Origin: an uncultured Aquimarina sp.
Lineage (GTDB): Bacteria > Bacteroidota > Bacteroidia > Flavobacteriales > Flavobacteriaceae
NCBI GenBank assembly: GCA_947498815.1
Contig: CANMLU010000002.1
Coordinates: 124,001 to 188,000 of the forward strand
Length of the DNA stretch: 64,000 nucleotides
Reading direction: 5' to 3'
Positions 1 through 6,942 of the stretch are shown one piece after another; position 1 is the first letter of the stretch; every line of letters begins with the position of its first letter. A model generated the notes under the pieces. It saw nothing but the letters and a program-made list of their open reading frames with translations, was not told the DNA's origin and made no database searches. The translations under genes and the position numbers were made by a program.

Positions 1-126
1 AGTTTCTATCGTTGTATTTCTTGGGGGTATTAAACTCTTAAACCAGAGTCCGAAAGAAACAACAACAACGATTAAGGTAACTAATGAGATTCCTATCCAT
101 TTAAGGATTCGATACTTTTTAAACAT
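1..126 (-). CDS. N-terminal fragment of a membrane-anchored or secreted protein (truncated by window edge)
   Basis: Reading leftwards from an ATG at 124-126 gives 42 codons without a stop, running off the window. The product begins MFKKYRILKWIGISLVTLIV: a basic n-region, then a hydrophobic stretch (about residues 10-29), then a polar segment with PPRN. This is a signal peptide or N-terminal membrane anchor. The rest of the protein, and hence its function, is outside the window. The family is not recognised. Confidence 0.6.
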   Translation of the reverse strand, partial: MFKKYRILKWIGISLVTLIVVVVSFGLWFKSLIPPRNTTIET

Positions 127-379
127 AACATTTCATTTATTATTTGTCAAAATTCGATAAAGAAGCTTAAAAAGGCTTTCGAAATGATAATTTCGTCAGA
201 TTAAAAATTATTTCGGTATTAAAAAGCTGTGAAAAATTATGTTAAGAATTCATTGCACGATTTAAACATTCAAGGGCCTATCGTTATAATAATTTGTGAG
301 CTAATACCTTAATAAAATTATAGCTGTTAATTAAGATGAGTTTAAGAAAGAATATTGTACCTTAATATCTGCTATAGAG

Positions 380-805
380 ATGTTTACTTATACTAAAATA
401 TTGATGTTTCTTTTTGCGCTTGTAGCGTTTTCAGTACGCACTTGTGTACAGGATACGAACACCTCTGAAATAAAAGACATCCCAACTCCACTTGAGGCAA
501 AACCAAAAGAAGTTCCTAAACTATTAATCGCAGAAGAGAATTCGTTTGAAGGTTGCTCCAAAATTACCCGCGGCGTACTAATCACACATTGTGGCAGTTG
601 TCATCAAAGTTCTTTGGATTCTCACAAAGCCGGAGCTATACAAATTTTTGATCTGGATATGGGCATTAATTGGCATACTTCTTTATCCGAAGAGAACTTA
701 CCAGGAATTGCCCAGCGTACTCAAAACAAGAGTACTATTACCGAGCAACAAAAAGAAGCCATTGCTATCTTCTTAAAGTTGAAGGAGTCCCAATTGAAGG
801 AATAA
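380..805 (+). CDS. Small secreted c-type cytochrome-like protein
   Basis: 141 residues. The N-terminus (about 1-20) is hydrophobic, followed by a cysteine at 22 in an RTC context; a lipoprotein anchor is possible but the lipobox is not canonical. Residues 71-75 form a single CGSCH haem c attachment motif preceded by THC, as in small c-type cytochromes. Met94 (DLDMG) is a candidate sixth ligand. The C-terminal part (EQQKEAIAIFL) resembles the last helix of a cytochrome c fold. A weak hairpin with a T-rich tail follows. The gene stands alone; a role in periplasmic electron transfer is inferred from the haem motif only. Confidence 0.7.
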   Translation: MFTYTKILMFLFALVAFSVRTCVQDTNTSEIKDIPTPLEAKPKEVPKLLIAEENSFEGCSKITRGVLITHCGSCHQSSLDSHKAGAIQIFDLDMGINWHTSLSEENLPGIAQRTQNKSTITEQQKEAIAIFLKLKESQLKE

Positions 806-840
806 TATACTGTTCAGAAATTTTCAGATACCACTGTTGA

Positions 841-872
841 GGTACCGTTTTATGAAGCGGTATTTATTTTAC
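841..872 (+). terminator. Possible intrinsic terminator after the small cytochrome gene
   Basis: TACCG (843-847) pairs with CGGTA (858-862) across a ten-base loop. G-T wobbles extend the stem, and a T-rich TTTATTTT tail follows. It lies about 40 bases after the stop at 805. The short stem makes it a weak call. Confidence 0.35.
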
Positions 873-1054
873 ACTCTGAAAAACAATAGGTTGCAGAAAG
901 GTATCCGAAAACTACCATTATCCAGCCACATCATTTCTCAGCCTTACTCTGGCTATTATTTTAGCATTTTTATAGCTACGACTCTTCTATTTTTCTCATA
1001 TCTTTAATACTGCTACAGCTTTTAACAGGTAATATTTAACGTAGATAAGATCCA

Positions 1055-3298
1055 ATGACTGGAAAACCAAGATCATCTCAGTCTGCCCATAAGTTCGGTA
1101 CTTTTTTTGGGGTCTACATGCCTAGTATTCTTACGATATTGGGACTGATTATGTACCTGCGTTTTGGTTGGGTTTTAGGGAACTTGGGCTTGATTAAAAC
1201 CATAATCGTTGTTTTAATAGCTAGTTCGATAACTTTTATTACCGGATTAAGCGCATCGGCTATTGCTACCAATATTAAAGTGGGTGTGGGTGGAGAGTAT
1301 TTCATGATCTCACGAAGTTTGGGGTTAGAACCAGGAGGAGCAATTGGAATACCGCTTTACTTATGCAGAACACTAAGTGTTACTTTTTATTGCTACGGTC
1401 TTTCGGAAGCGATCTTGGCATTTTGGCCTATCACTGGAATAATACTTCCCTCCTATACTTTGCAGTTGATCACCATTGGTTTTATTATCCTTATTACGGT
1501 ACTTTCAGGAAAGAGTGCCAAGCTCGTATTACATTCTCAAGTTCCTATTATGATCATAGTAGGCATTTCAATTCTGGCCTTAATGATTGGTGTATTAAGC
1601 AAAGATCTACAATCCCCCATTACAGAAGCGACCTATCGAACCGCTCCAGAAGGGTTTTGGTACGTGTTTGCTGTTTTTTTTCCTGCGGTAACAGGATTTA
1701 CTGCTGGGATTGGCTTGAGTGGAGACCTAAAGGATCCGCAGAAATCAATTCCAAGAGGAACCTTGGGCGCAGTTGTTTCAGGAGCCGTTGTCTACCTCAT
1801 TATCCCGCTTTTATTATCCATAACGGGAGCATTGACCATAGAACAAATGACCGATCCTGAAGCTGGTGTTACGATATGGACACGCTTGGCCGTTTTTGGA
1901 CCATGGATTATATACCCAGCGGTTTGGGGTGCGGTTTTGTCGTCTGCCTTCGGAAGCATATTAGGAGGGCCTCGAATTTTACAAGCTTTATCAATGGATG
2001 GCTTGGTTCCAAAATTCCTAGCCAAACTTTCTAGATCAGGACAGCCCACCATTGCTACTTGGATTAGTGGAGCCATTGCCGTGAGTGCCGTATTTTTAGG
2101 AGGACTTAATACTATTGCACAATATGTCTCGGTACTGTTTCTTACTTTATACGTTGCAATAAATATGAGTGCTGCCATGGAGCAATTGATCAAAGAACCT
2201 TCTTACCGGCCTACCATTGATGTGCCATGGTATGTTTCTATTCTAGGCGCTATTGCTGCTATGATGGTGATGTGGTTGATCAATCCATTTGCATTTGCAT
2301 TTGCCCTGGGGCTAGAGCTACTTATTTTCATATACCTTATGAGCAAAAAGCTAGAACAACAATGGGGCGATGCTTCTACAGGAATTTGGATGCATCTGGG
2401 ACGATATGCATTACTTAGATTGAATGCTAAAAAATTACATCCAAGAAACTGGAGGCCTATAATTATATTATTCATTCATGATATAAGGGAACATATCGAA
2501 TTAGTCAGGTTCTCCGAAATGCTTGGGCAAAATAGTGGGCTTTTAACAATTTCCAAATTGATAACTCCCGAAAATGAAAATGAACTTCCGTTAAAAAATG
2601 AAATTGCTCATCAAATGCAAAAAGACCTGGCTTTGGTTGGCTTACAAGCACTTACCGAGGTGCATGTGGTTACAGATCTTAAATATGGCATGAATCAAGT
2701 GGCAGCAGGACATGGGATTGCGGGGATTAAAACCAATACCGTAGTTTTTGGATGGTCTTCTACATATGCTGGTAAGATCAAAGAATTGGAGATCATTAAT
2801 GATATGGCCAGATCTGGAAAGAATGTCCTAATCGCTCATATTAACAAACCTTTTCCTAAGAAAGTCAAGAAAAGAATTGATATATGGTGGCGTGGACAAG
2901 AGAACAATGGTGATCTAATGGTATTACTCGCTTATTTGATCCAACTCAATAATAAATGGAAGAAATCAACCATTCGTATTTTCTCTGTTACCCATTCTGA
3001 AGAAGAAAAACAAATTTTAGAACAACATATTCGGTTCTCAATCAGAGAAGCCCGAATTGAAGCAAACGTCATTGTAATTGTAGCCAAACCAAAAGAGAAT
3101 GTCCTTGATATATTACTTTCAAAGAGCAAATATATTGACCTTGTATTCTTGGGTCTGGCACGAGGAACGAGCCAAATTGAAGAACGTGTCACTTTTATTG
3201 ATCATATTTTGTCAAACTTAAATCGAGTTGTTCTAGTACAAAACAATGGTATGGAAACTGAGATTCCTATCATTTTCGATTCAAAAAGTCCTTCATAA
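1055..3298 (+). CDS. APC-superfamily permease of the cation-chloride cotransporter (SLC12) type
   Basis: 747 residues. The first 440 or so hold about 12 hydrophobic segments and start with the family-like stretch FGTFFGVYMPSILTILGL, close to TM1 of SLC12 carriers. Further matches are GVGGEYFMISRSLG and the TAGIGLSGDLKDPQ region. Residues about 450-747 form a soluble C-terminal domain (from LGRYALLRLNAKKLHPRNWRP) of the kind found after the membrane part of SLC12 proteins, with alternating strands and helices to the end. Known SLC12 members move chloride with sodium and/or potassium; the ions used here cannot be read from sequence. The gene is monocistronic. A general amino acid permease is less likely because of the large C-terminal domain. 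Confidence 0.82.
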   Translation: MTGKPRSSQSAHKFGTFFGVYMPSILTILGLIMYLRFGWVLGNLGLIKTIIVVLIASSITFITGLSASAIATNIKVGVGGEYFMISRSLGLEPGGAIGIPLYLCRTLSVTFYCYGLSEAILAFWPITGIILPSYTLQLITIGFIILITVLSGKSAKLVLHSQVPIMIIVGISILALMIGVLSKDLQSPITEATYRTAPEGFWYVFAVFFPAVTGFTAGIGLSGDLKDPQKSIPRGTLGAVVSGAVVYLIIPLLLSITGALTIEQMTDPEAGVTIWTRLAVFGPWIIYPAVWGAVLSSAFGSILGGPRILQALSMDGLVPKFLAKLSRSGQPTIATWISGAIAVSAVFLGGLNTIAQYVSVLFLTLYVAINMSAAMEQLIKEPSYRPTIDVPWYVSILGAIAAMMVMWLINPFAFAFALGLELLIFIYLMSKKLEQQWGDASTGIWMHLGRYALLRLNAKKLHPRNWRPIIILFIHDIREHIELVRFSEMLGQNSGLLTISKLITPENENELPLKNEIAHQMQKDLALVGLQALTEVHVVTDLKYGMNQVAAGHGIAGIKTNTVVFGWSSTYAGKIKELEIINDMARSGKNVLIAHINKPFPKKVKKRIDIWWRGQENNGDLMVLLAYLIQLNNKWKKSTIRIFSVTHSEEEKQILEQHIRFSIREARIEANVIVIVAKPKENVLDILLSKSKYIDLVFLGLARGTSQIEERVTFIDHILSNLNRVVLVQNNGMETEIPIIFDSKSPS

Positions 3299-3383
3299 TC
3301 AAACACAAATATATCTGGTGAGCAGCTTAAACGAACTGGTGGTGATGGAAATCTAATTCTTAATCGAAAACAAAAGGGCAAAA

Positions 3384-3413
3384 AAAAAGCCCATCACTTA
3401 TGATAGGCTTTTT
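3384..3413 (-). terminator. Intrinsic terminator of the cold-shock gene
   Basis: A 13-base arm at 3384-3396 pairs with 3401-3413 (one G-T wobble) around a four-base CTTA loop. On the minus strand the stem is followed by a run of nine Ts, and it lies about 20 bases after the stop of the cold-shock gene. Because the other arm ends in TTTTT it may also stop transcripts coming from the permease gene. Confidence 0.8.
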
Positions 3414-3435
3414 ACTAAATCTGAAAGTATATGTA

Positions 3436-3627
3436 TTAGATAACTTTTACGTTCACTGCGTTTAATCCTTTGTTACCTTCTTGTAGATCAAATTCGACTT
3501 GGTCGCCTTCACGAACTTCGTCAATTAATCCAGAAATGTGTACAAAGTGATCTTTGTTAGCGCCTTCTTCAGTGATAAAACCAAAACCTTTAGCGTCATT
3601 GAAGAATTTTACTGTTCCTTTATTCAT
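3436..3627 (-). CDS. csp: Cold-shock domain protein (CspA family)
   Basis: 63 residues, the usual length of single-domain cold-shock proteins. It has both nucleic-acid-binding motifs: RNP1 as KGFGFI (about 13-18) and RNP2 as HFVHI (about 27-31). Starts MNKGTVKFFN and ends in a strand NAVNVKVI. Family members bind single-stranded RNA or DNA and melt RNA structure. The gene is monocistronic with a strong terminator and a roughly 150-base upstream region holding a 21-bp inverted repeat and a candidate promoter. Which of the several Csp paralogues usual in flavobacteria this is cannot be said. Confidence 0.95.
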   Translation of the reverse strand: MNKGTVKFFNDAKGFGFITEEGANKDHFVHISGLIDEVREGDQVEFDLQEGNKGLNAVNVKVI

Positions 3628-3663
3628 TGTAATGTAATTAAATTTATAAAATTATTTGAATGG

Positions 3664-3693
3664 CAAAGATGGTACCATTAATTTGATTTACAA
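3664..3693 (-). promoter_or_regulatory. Candidate promoter of the cold-shock gene
   Basis: On the minus strand CATCTTTG (3664-3671) matches the Bacteroidota -7 box TAnnTTTG at five of six fixed positions. A TTG (-33 element) lies at 3691-3693, 19 bases upstream, within the accepted 17-20 base spacing. The transcript would have a leader of about 30 bases. Confidence 0.45.
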
Positions 3694-3738
3694 CTAATTA
3701 ATTCAATATTTTTTTATTTAATTAGTTGTAAATCAAAT
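3681..3738. repeat. 21-bp perfect inverted repeat upstream of csp
   Basis: The arms 3681-3701 and 3718-3738 are exact reverse complements over 21 bases, separated by a 16-base AT-rich loop. It overlaps the candidate -33 element of csp. It may be an operator, a terminator for leftward transcription entering from 4 kb, or an RNA thermosensor if a promoter lies further upstream. Confidence 0.85.
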
Positions 3739-3929
3739 ATCATCACACAAGTACACATTTCACTCCTACTCCTCTGTCCCTTCGATAAGTTAAGGATAGG
3801 TGTGTAAGTATAGTATACGCATGATTATATTTTGTAAAAAACGGTTTAATTTTTTAAGCAGCTTCCTATTCTTAAAAATATATGAATTCAATTCGAATTT
3901 TGATTTCTTAAGATTAAGTTTAAAAGATG

Positions 3930-4106
3930 TTAGCAGATATATAAACCACTCCAAGGTTCAAAACAACATACTTTTACACCGTTCACAAATATGAATGAAC
4001 CATCTCCGCCACATCGACGGTCAAGCCCTACGCCCCCATTAATGTTTTTTTGCTCATTTTTGGACAACTCTTTAGATCCTTCTAAATTTAAAAGTGTTTT
4101 TTTCAT
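3930..4106 (-). CDS. Double-glycine-leader peptide (bacteriocin-like or signalling precursor)
   Basis: 58 codons from ATG (4104-4106) to TAA (3930-3932). The leader reads MKKTLLNLEGSKELSKNEQK followed by NINGG, the classic double-glycine leader (hydrophobic spacing L5/L6/L8, polar middle, N-G-G at 23-25) cut by C39-peptidase ABC transporters. The predicted mature peptide is 33 residues, starts VGLDRRCGGDG and has four cysteines (32, 47, 48 and the C-terminal 58), suggesting two disulfides or another Cys-based modification. No transporter, immunity or modifying gene is nearby, so it is an orphan precursor. Similar leaders are common in flavobacteria and often have unknown function. No clear TAnnTTTG box was found upstream. 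Confidence 0.8.
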   Translation of the reverse strand: MKKTLLNLEGSKELSKNEQKNINGGVGLDRRCGGDGSFIFVNGVKVCCFEPWSGLYIC

Positions 4107-4394
4107 AATTAAGTACTTTAGGTTAAAAATATCAGAATAAATTTAATGATTTTCCTACCTTATTTATGGACATTAACTAACTTTAATACACCATTCTAAA
4201 CTCATGTTAAACTCTTTGTTCGAGCTTCTATTTCTTATGATTTTAAACATTCAGTTCATGAATTGCTTGGTGGTAAGATTTTGAATCTAGTATCAGGATT
4301 GTTTAGCACGGTATTATAATACCACAGTTATATCATCAAGGCTTAGAACACCTCTTATGGATTCTAGCGGGTTTTCGAGCGTGAAAACTATGGT
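4107..4394. other. Intergenic region between the GG-leader peptide and PepSY genes
   Basis: 288 bases without a convincing gene. It holds a perfect 14-bp palindrome, GGTATTATAATACC, at 4310-4323, of unknown meaning. No good intrinsic terminator was seen for the PepSY operon ending at 4395. Confidence 0.5.
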
Positions 4395-5564
4395 TTAATA
4401 TGCAATAACCCTTTTAGATTCTTTGGGTTTCTTTTTATATGCACGTCCATACCATAACAAGAAACCACTTATTGGTAATGAAGCACAAATAAGACTTATC
4501 AAGAATGCTATGATCTTCCCTACAATCCCTCCTATTGCTCCAATGTGAATGTCATAATTCATCCGGATGACTTTATCAGCAAACTTTGCATCCTTGTATT
4601 TACCGTAAATACTCGTAGTTTCTATTTCTTTAAGCGTAGTTTGATCAAAAAAGAGGTAATCCATGTTGTAATACAACCCTTTGGAATTACTAACTTCGAC
4701 AAGCACAGCAGTAGTATCATTTTCTGGATAGTGCAATTCAAAACTTTTGGCATTCTCATACTTCTGATATAGCACCGGTATGAGCTTATCATAGGCCGGA
4801 GTATTTTCAGACTCAACAACATAGGCGCTAGAACTATTAGGAATGATAAATTGAGGTGCCTTATCTCCTCCACTGGCTACATACACTATGAAATAGAACC
4901 AATTAAAGGCCATCACACATCCCGTAAATGCCAAAATCAAACCAAATGAAGATATGTAAAACCCGGTAACCGTATGTAGATCAAAGTTTTTGCGTTTCCA
5001 ACGGGTTTTGCTATTCCATTTGAATTTTAATCGTTGACGCCAATTTTTATTGTTTCTGGGCCACCACAAAAAAAGCCCACTGACCATTATAATCATAAAT
5101 AATAAAACTGAATAGGACACAATTCTTGAACCAATAGCATCCGGTAACCATAATCGCAAGTGCCCTTTTAATATAAAGCCAAAGAAACCTGAATTGTTAT
5201 CTATTCTTTTAATAAACTCACCAGAATATGGATTTAGAAACACACTGTTATAAAATACCTCTGGTTCGGCTTCATAAAAGACTACTTCTATGGCTTCATT
5301 TGGTTTTCCATAAATAACTCCATGAATACTTCTGCCTGGAACAGCCTGCTGGGCTAGATCTTTTATTTTGGATGCAGGTAGGAATTCTTGATGCTGCGGA
5401 GTCACATATTTATAATCATCATAAAAACTCTCAATTTCCTCCTTAAAAACCCATAAACATCCCGTTATTGAAACAATAAAAAGCACAACGCCAGTAGCTA
5501 AACCAAGAATTTTATGAAGTTGTAAAATGGTTTTCCGTCTATTATTTCTTTTTTGACGAGACAT
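4395..5564 (-). CDS. PepSY-associated transmembrane protein of iron-siderophore uptake (XusC/PiuB-like)
   Basis: 389 residues. It opens with the PepSY_TM family signature (LQLHKILGLATGVVLFIVSITGCLW in overlapping pieces, about 16-40). A second membrane helix lies near 140-165, a third near 200-225 (HTVTGFYISSFGLILAFTG), and a last one near 350-375. Conserved histidines (LHKILG, GHLRLWLP, DLHTVTG, HIGAIGG) sit at helix edges as in the family. Homologues are inner-membrane proteins thought to reduce or release iron from siderophores in the periplasm. It is the last gene of the operon with the DUF4374 lipoprotein and TonB receptor, 72 bases after the former with a hairpin between. Confidence 0.88.
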   Translation of the reverse strand: MSRQKRNNRRKTILQLHKILGLATGVVLFIVSITGCLWVFKEEIESFYDDYKYVTPQHQEFLPASKIKDLAQQAVPGRSIHGVIYGKPNEAIEVVFYEAEPEVFYNSVFLNPYSGEFIKRIDNNSGFFGFILKGHLRLWLPDAIGSRIVSYSVLLFMIIMVSGLFLWWPRNNKNWRQRLKFKWNSKTRWKRKNFDLHTVTGFYISSFGLILAFTGCVMAFNWFYFIVYVASGGDKAPQFIIPNSSSAYVVESENTPAYDKLIPVLYQKYENAKSFELHYPENDTTAVLVEVSNSKGLYYNMDYLFFDQTTLKEIETTSIYGKYKDAKFADKVIRMNYDIHIGAIGGIVGKIIAFLISLICASLPISGFLLWYGRAYKKKPKESKRVIAY

Positions 5565-5587
5565 ATTATTAATTTTAGTGATTAAGA

Positions 5588-5616
5588 CACTCCCTAGAAA
5601 TCACCTCTTGGGAGTG
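5588..5616 (-). terminator. Intercistronic hairpin between the DUF4374 and PepSY genes
   Basis: CACTCCC (5588-5594) pairs perfectly with GGGAGTG (5610-5616) over a 15-base loop in the 72-base gap. No strong T run follows on the minus strand, so it is more likely an attenuating or mRNA-stabilising hairpin that lowers PepSY expression than a full terminator. Confidence 0.4.
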
Positions 5617-5636
5617 CTTATATTTGAAAGACTTAA

Positions 5637-6917
5637 TTAGTTACTAACTTTAAATATTCCTTTTAACCCTAATCCCAATACTTTTGCACCTTTGGTTGCT
5701 GTAGCTGTTTCTGGGTCTACGATATAAATATATGTTTCGGTAGCCGTAGAGCTACTGATATAGGCTTTCCCATCTTCCACAAACATTGGCGATGTATACC
5801 GATGTCCATGAGTCGGTACTCCTGCAACATCTGTAACTGTTTTGTTTATCAAATCGATTACTACCATCTTGAAAACATCTTTCTTAAAGAATGCTCCCCA
5901 CTCTCCTGCTCCATTGGTATCATCAATAATAATTCTGGCAATCGCTTTTCCATTACCTACATAATCCATCCAGAATAGTTTACCTCCATTAGTAGCTTCT
6001 TCTATATTGAAGAAATAATCCGTATCAAATTCTGTGGCTCCATCCTTAATTCGTAAAATTCCTGAAGGCTTAGTTGCAGCAGTGAACCCAGCACTTAAGG
6101 CAGAGGTCGAAAATGAATAGATATCTCCGGTTTCTGTTTTTTCAATTCCCGTACTATGTCCGTTTACTCCAATTGGACTTGTTCTGGTGTCTTCGATGAT
6201 TTTTTCAAGTTCCATTTCTGGATATTTGAATATTGCCAAATACGCACGATCTACGTCTGGAGTAATAAATGATCCGTCTGCCAACCATTTATGATACGAT
6301 ACAAATAGCTTATCATCTCTAAGAACCATTCCCGTTACCCAAGGAATAGAACCTGGGTCTTCGGCCGTACCACTGCCCATATCAATATCGATAGGATGTT
6401 CTACAATTTTTTCTAATTTTCCTGTTTCGGCATTTACAAAGTGAAAACGTTTATCAGAAAGCCCACCATAGGTCAATTCTACTGCCAATAATGTCTTATC
6501 ATCCAATGCTGCATAATTATCCAATGTAGATTGAAAGGCAAAGTTTGCCTTTTCTTCTAATTCACCTTCTTCATTTAACTGATACGCTATACAGGTATCA
6601 TCATCGGCATAACCTGCTGTAAAAACTGTGTTTCCCAAACTATGAAAGAATCTCCAACCTCGTAAAGGCGTTCCTTGTCCTTCTACCGAAATCTCTCCCT
6701 TAGTCAAAGACTCCAAAGAAGGTAATTCTAATATATAATCTACTGGATCTGCTTGACCTACCGGAAAAGCTTCGAAGCCTACCACATATTTTGAAACTGA
6801 CATAGGCCCTCCATCACCTGGTCCATTGCCATCATCACTACTACACGAAATGGTAAATACTGCCAAAGCAACAATAACCATTATATTTTTAATCCATTGT
6901 ATTGTTTTCATTTTCAT
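5637..6917 (-). CDS. DUF4374-family lipoprotein, siderophore-binding candidate (XusB-like)
   Basis: 426 residues. The signal peptide ends in a lipobox, TISC (Cys about 25), followed by SSDDGNG, an acidic stretch typical of surface-exported Bacteroidota lipoproteins. The remainder is rich in beta strands with repeated blade-like units (VFTAGYADDDTC, LFVSYHKW, KAYISSSTATETYIYIVDP), fitting the beta-propeller fold expected for DUF4374. It lies 25 bases after the TonB receptor. In Bacteroides the equivalent surface lipoprotein (XusB) captures ferric siderophore and hands it to the receptor; that role here is inferred from position and family. Confidence 0.85.
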   Translation of the reverse strand: MKMKTIQWIKNIMVIVALAVFTISCSSDDGNGPGDGGPMSVSKYVVGFEAFPVGQADPVDYILELPSLESLTKGEISVEGQGTPLRGWRFFHSLGNTVFTAGYADDDTCIAYQLNEEGELEEKANFAFQSTLDNYAALDDKTLLAVELTYGGLSDKRFHFVNAETGKLEKIVEHPIDIDMGSGTAEDPGSIPWVTGMVLRDDKLFVSYHKWLADGSFITPDVDRAYLAIFKYPEMELEKIIEDTRTSPIGVNGHSTGIEKTETGDIYSFSTSALSAGFTAATKPSGILRIKDGATEFDTDYFFNIEEATNGGKLFWMDYVGNGKAIARIIIDDTNGAGEWGAFFKKDVFKMVVIDLINKTVTDVAGVPTHGHRYTSPMFVEDGKAYISSSTATETYIYIVDPETATATKGAKVLGLGLKGIFKVSN

Positions 6918-6942
6918 TATGATTTTTAAAAATTATTAGTAT

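Noticed and set aside
3800-3994. 64-codon plus-strand frame opposite the GG-leader peptide gene
   Set aside because: No family, no promoter, and it overlaps the better supported minus-strand peptide gene.
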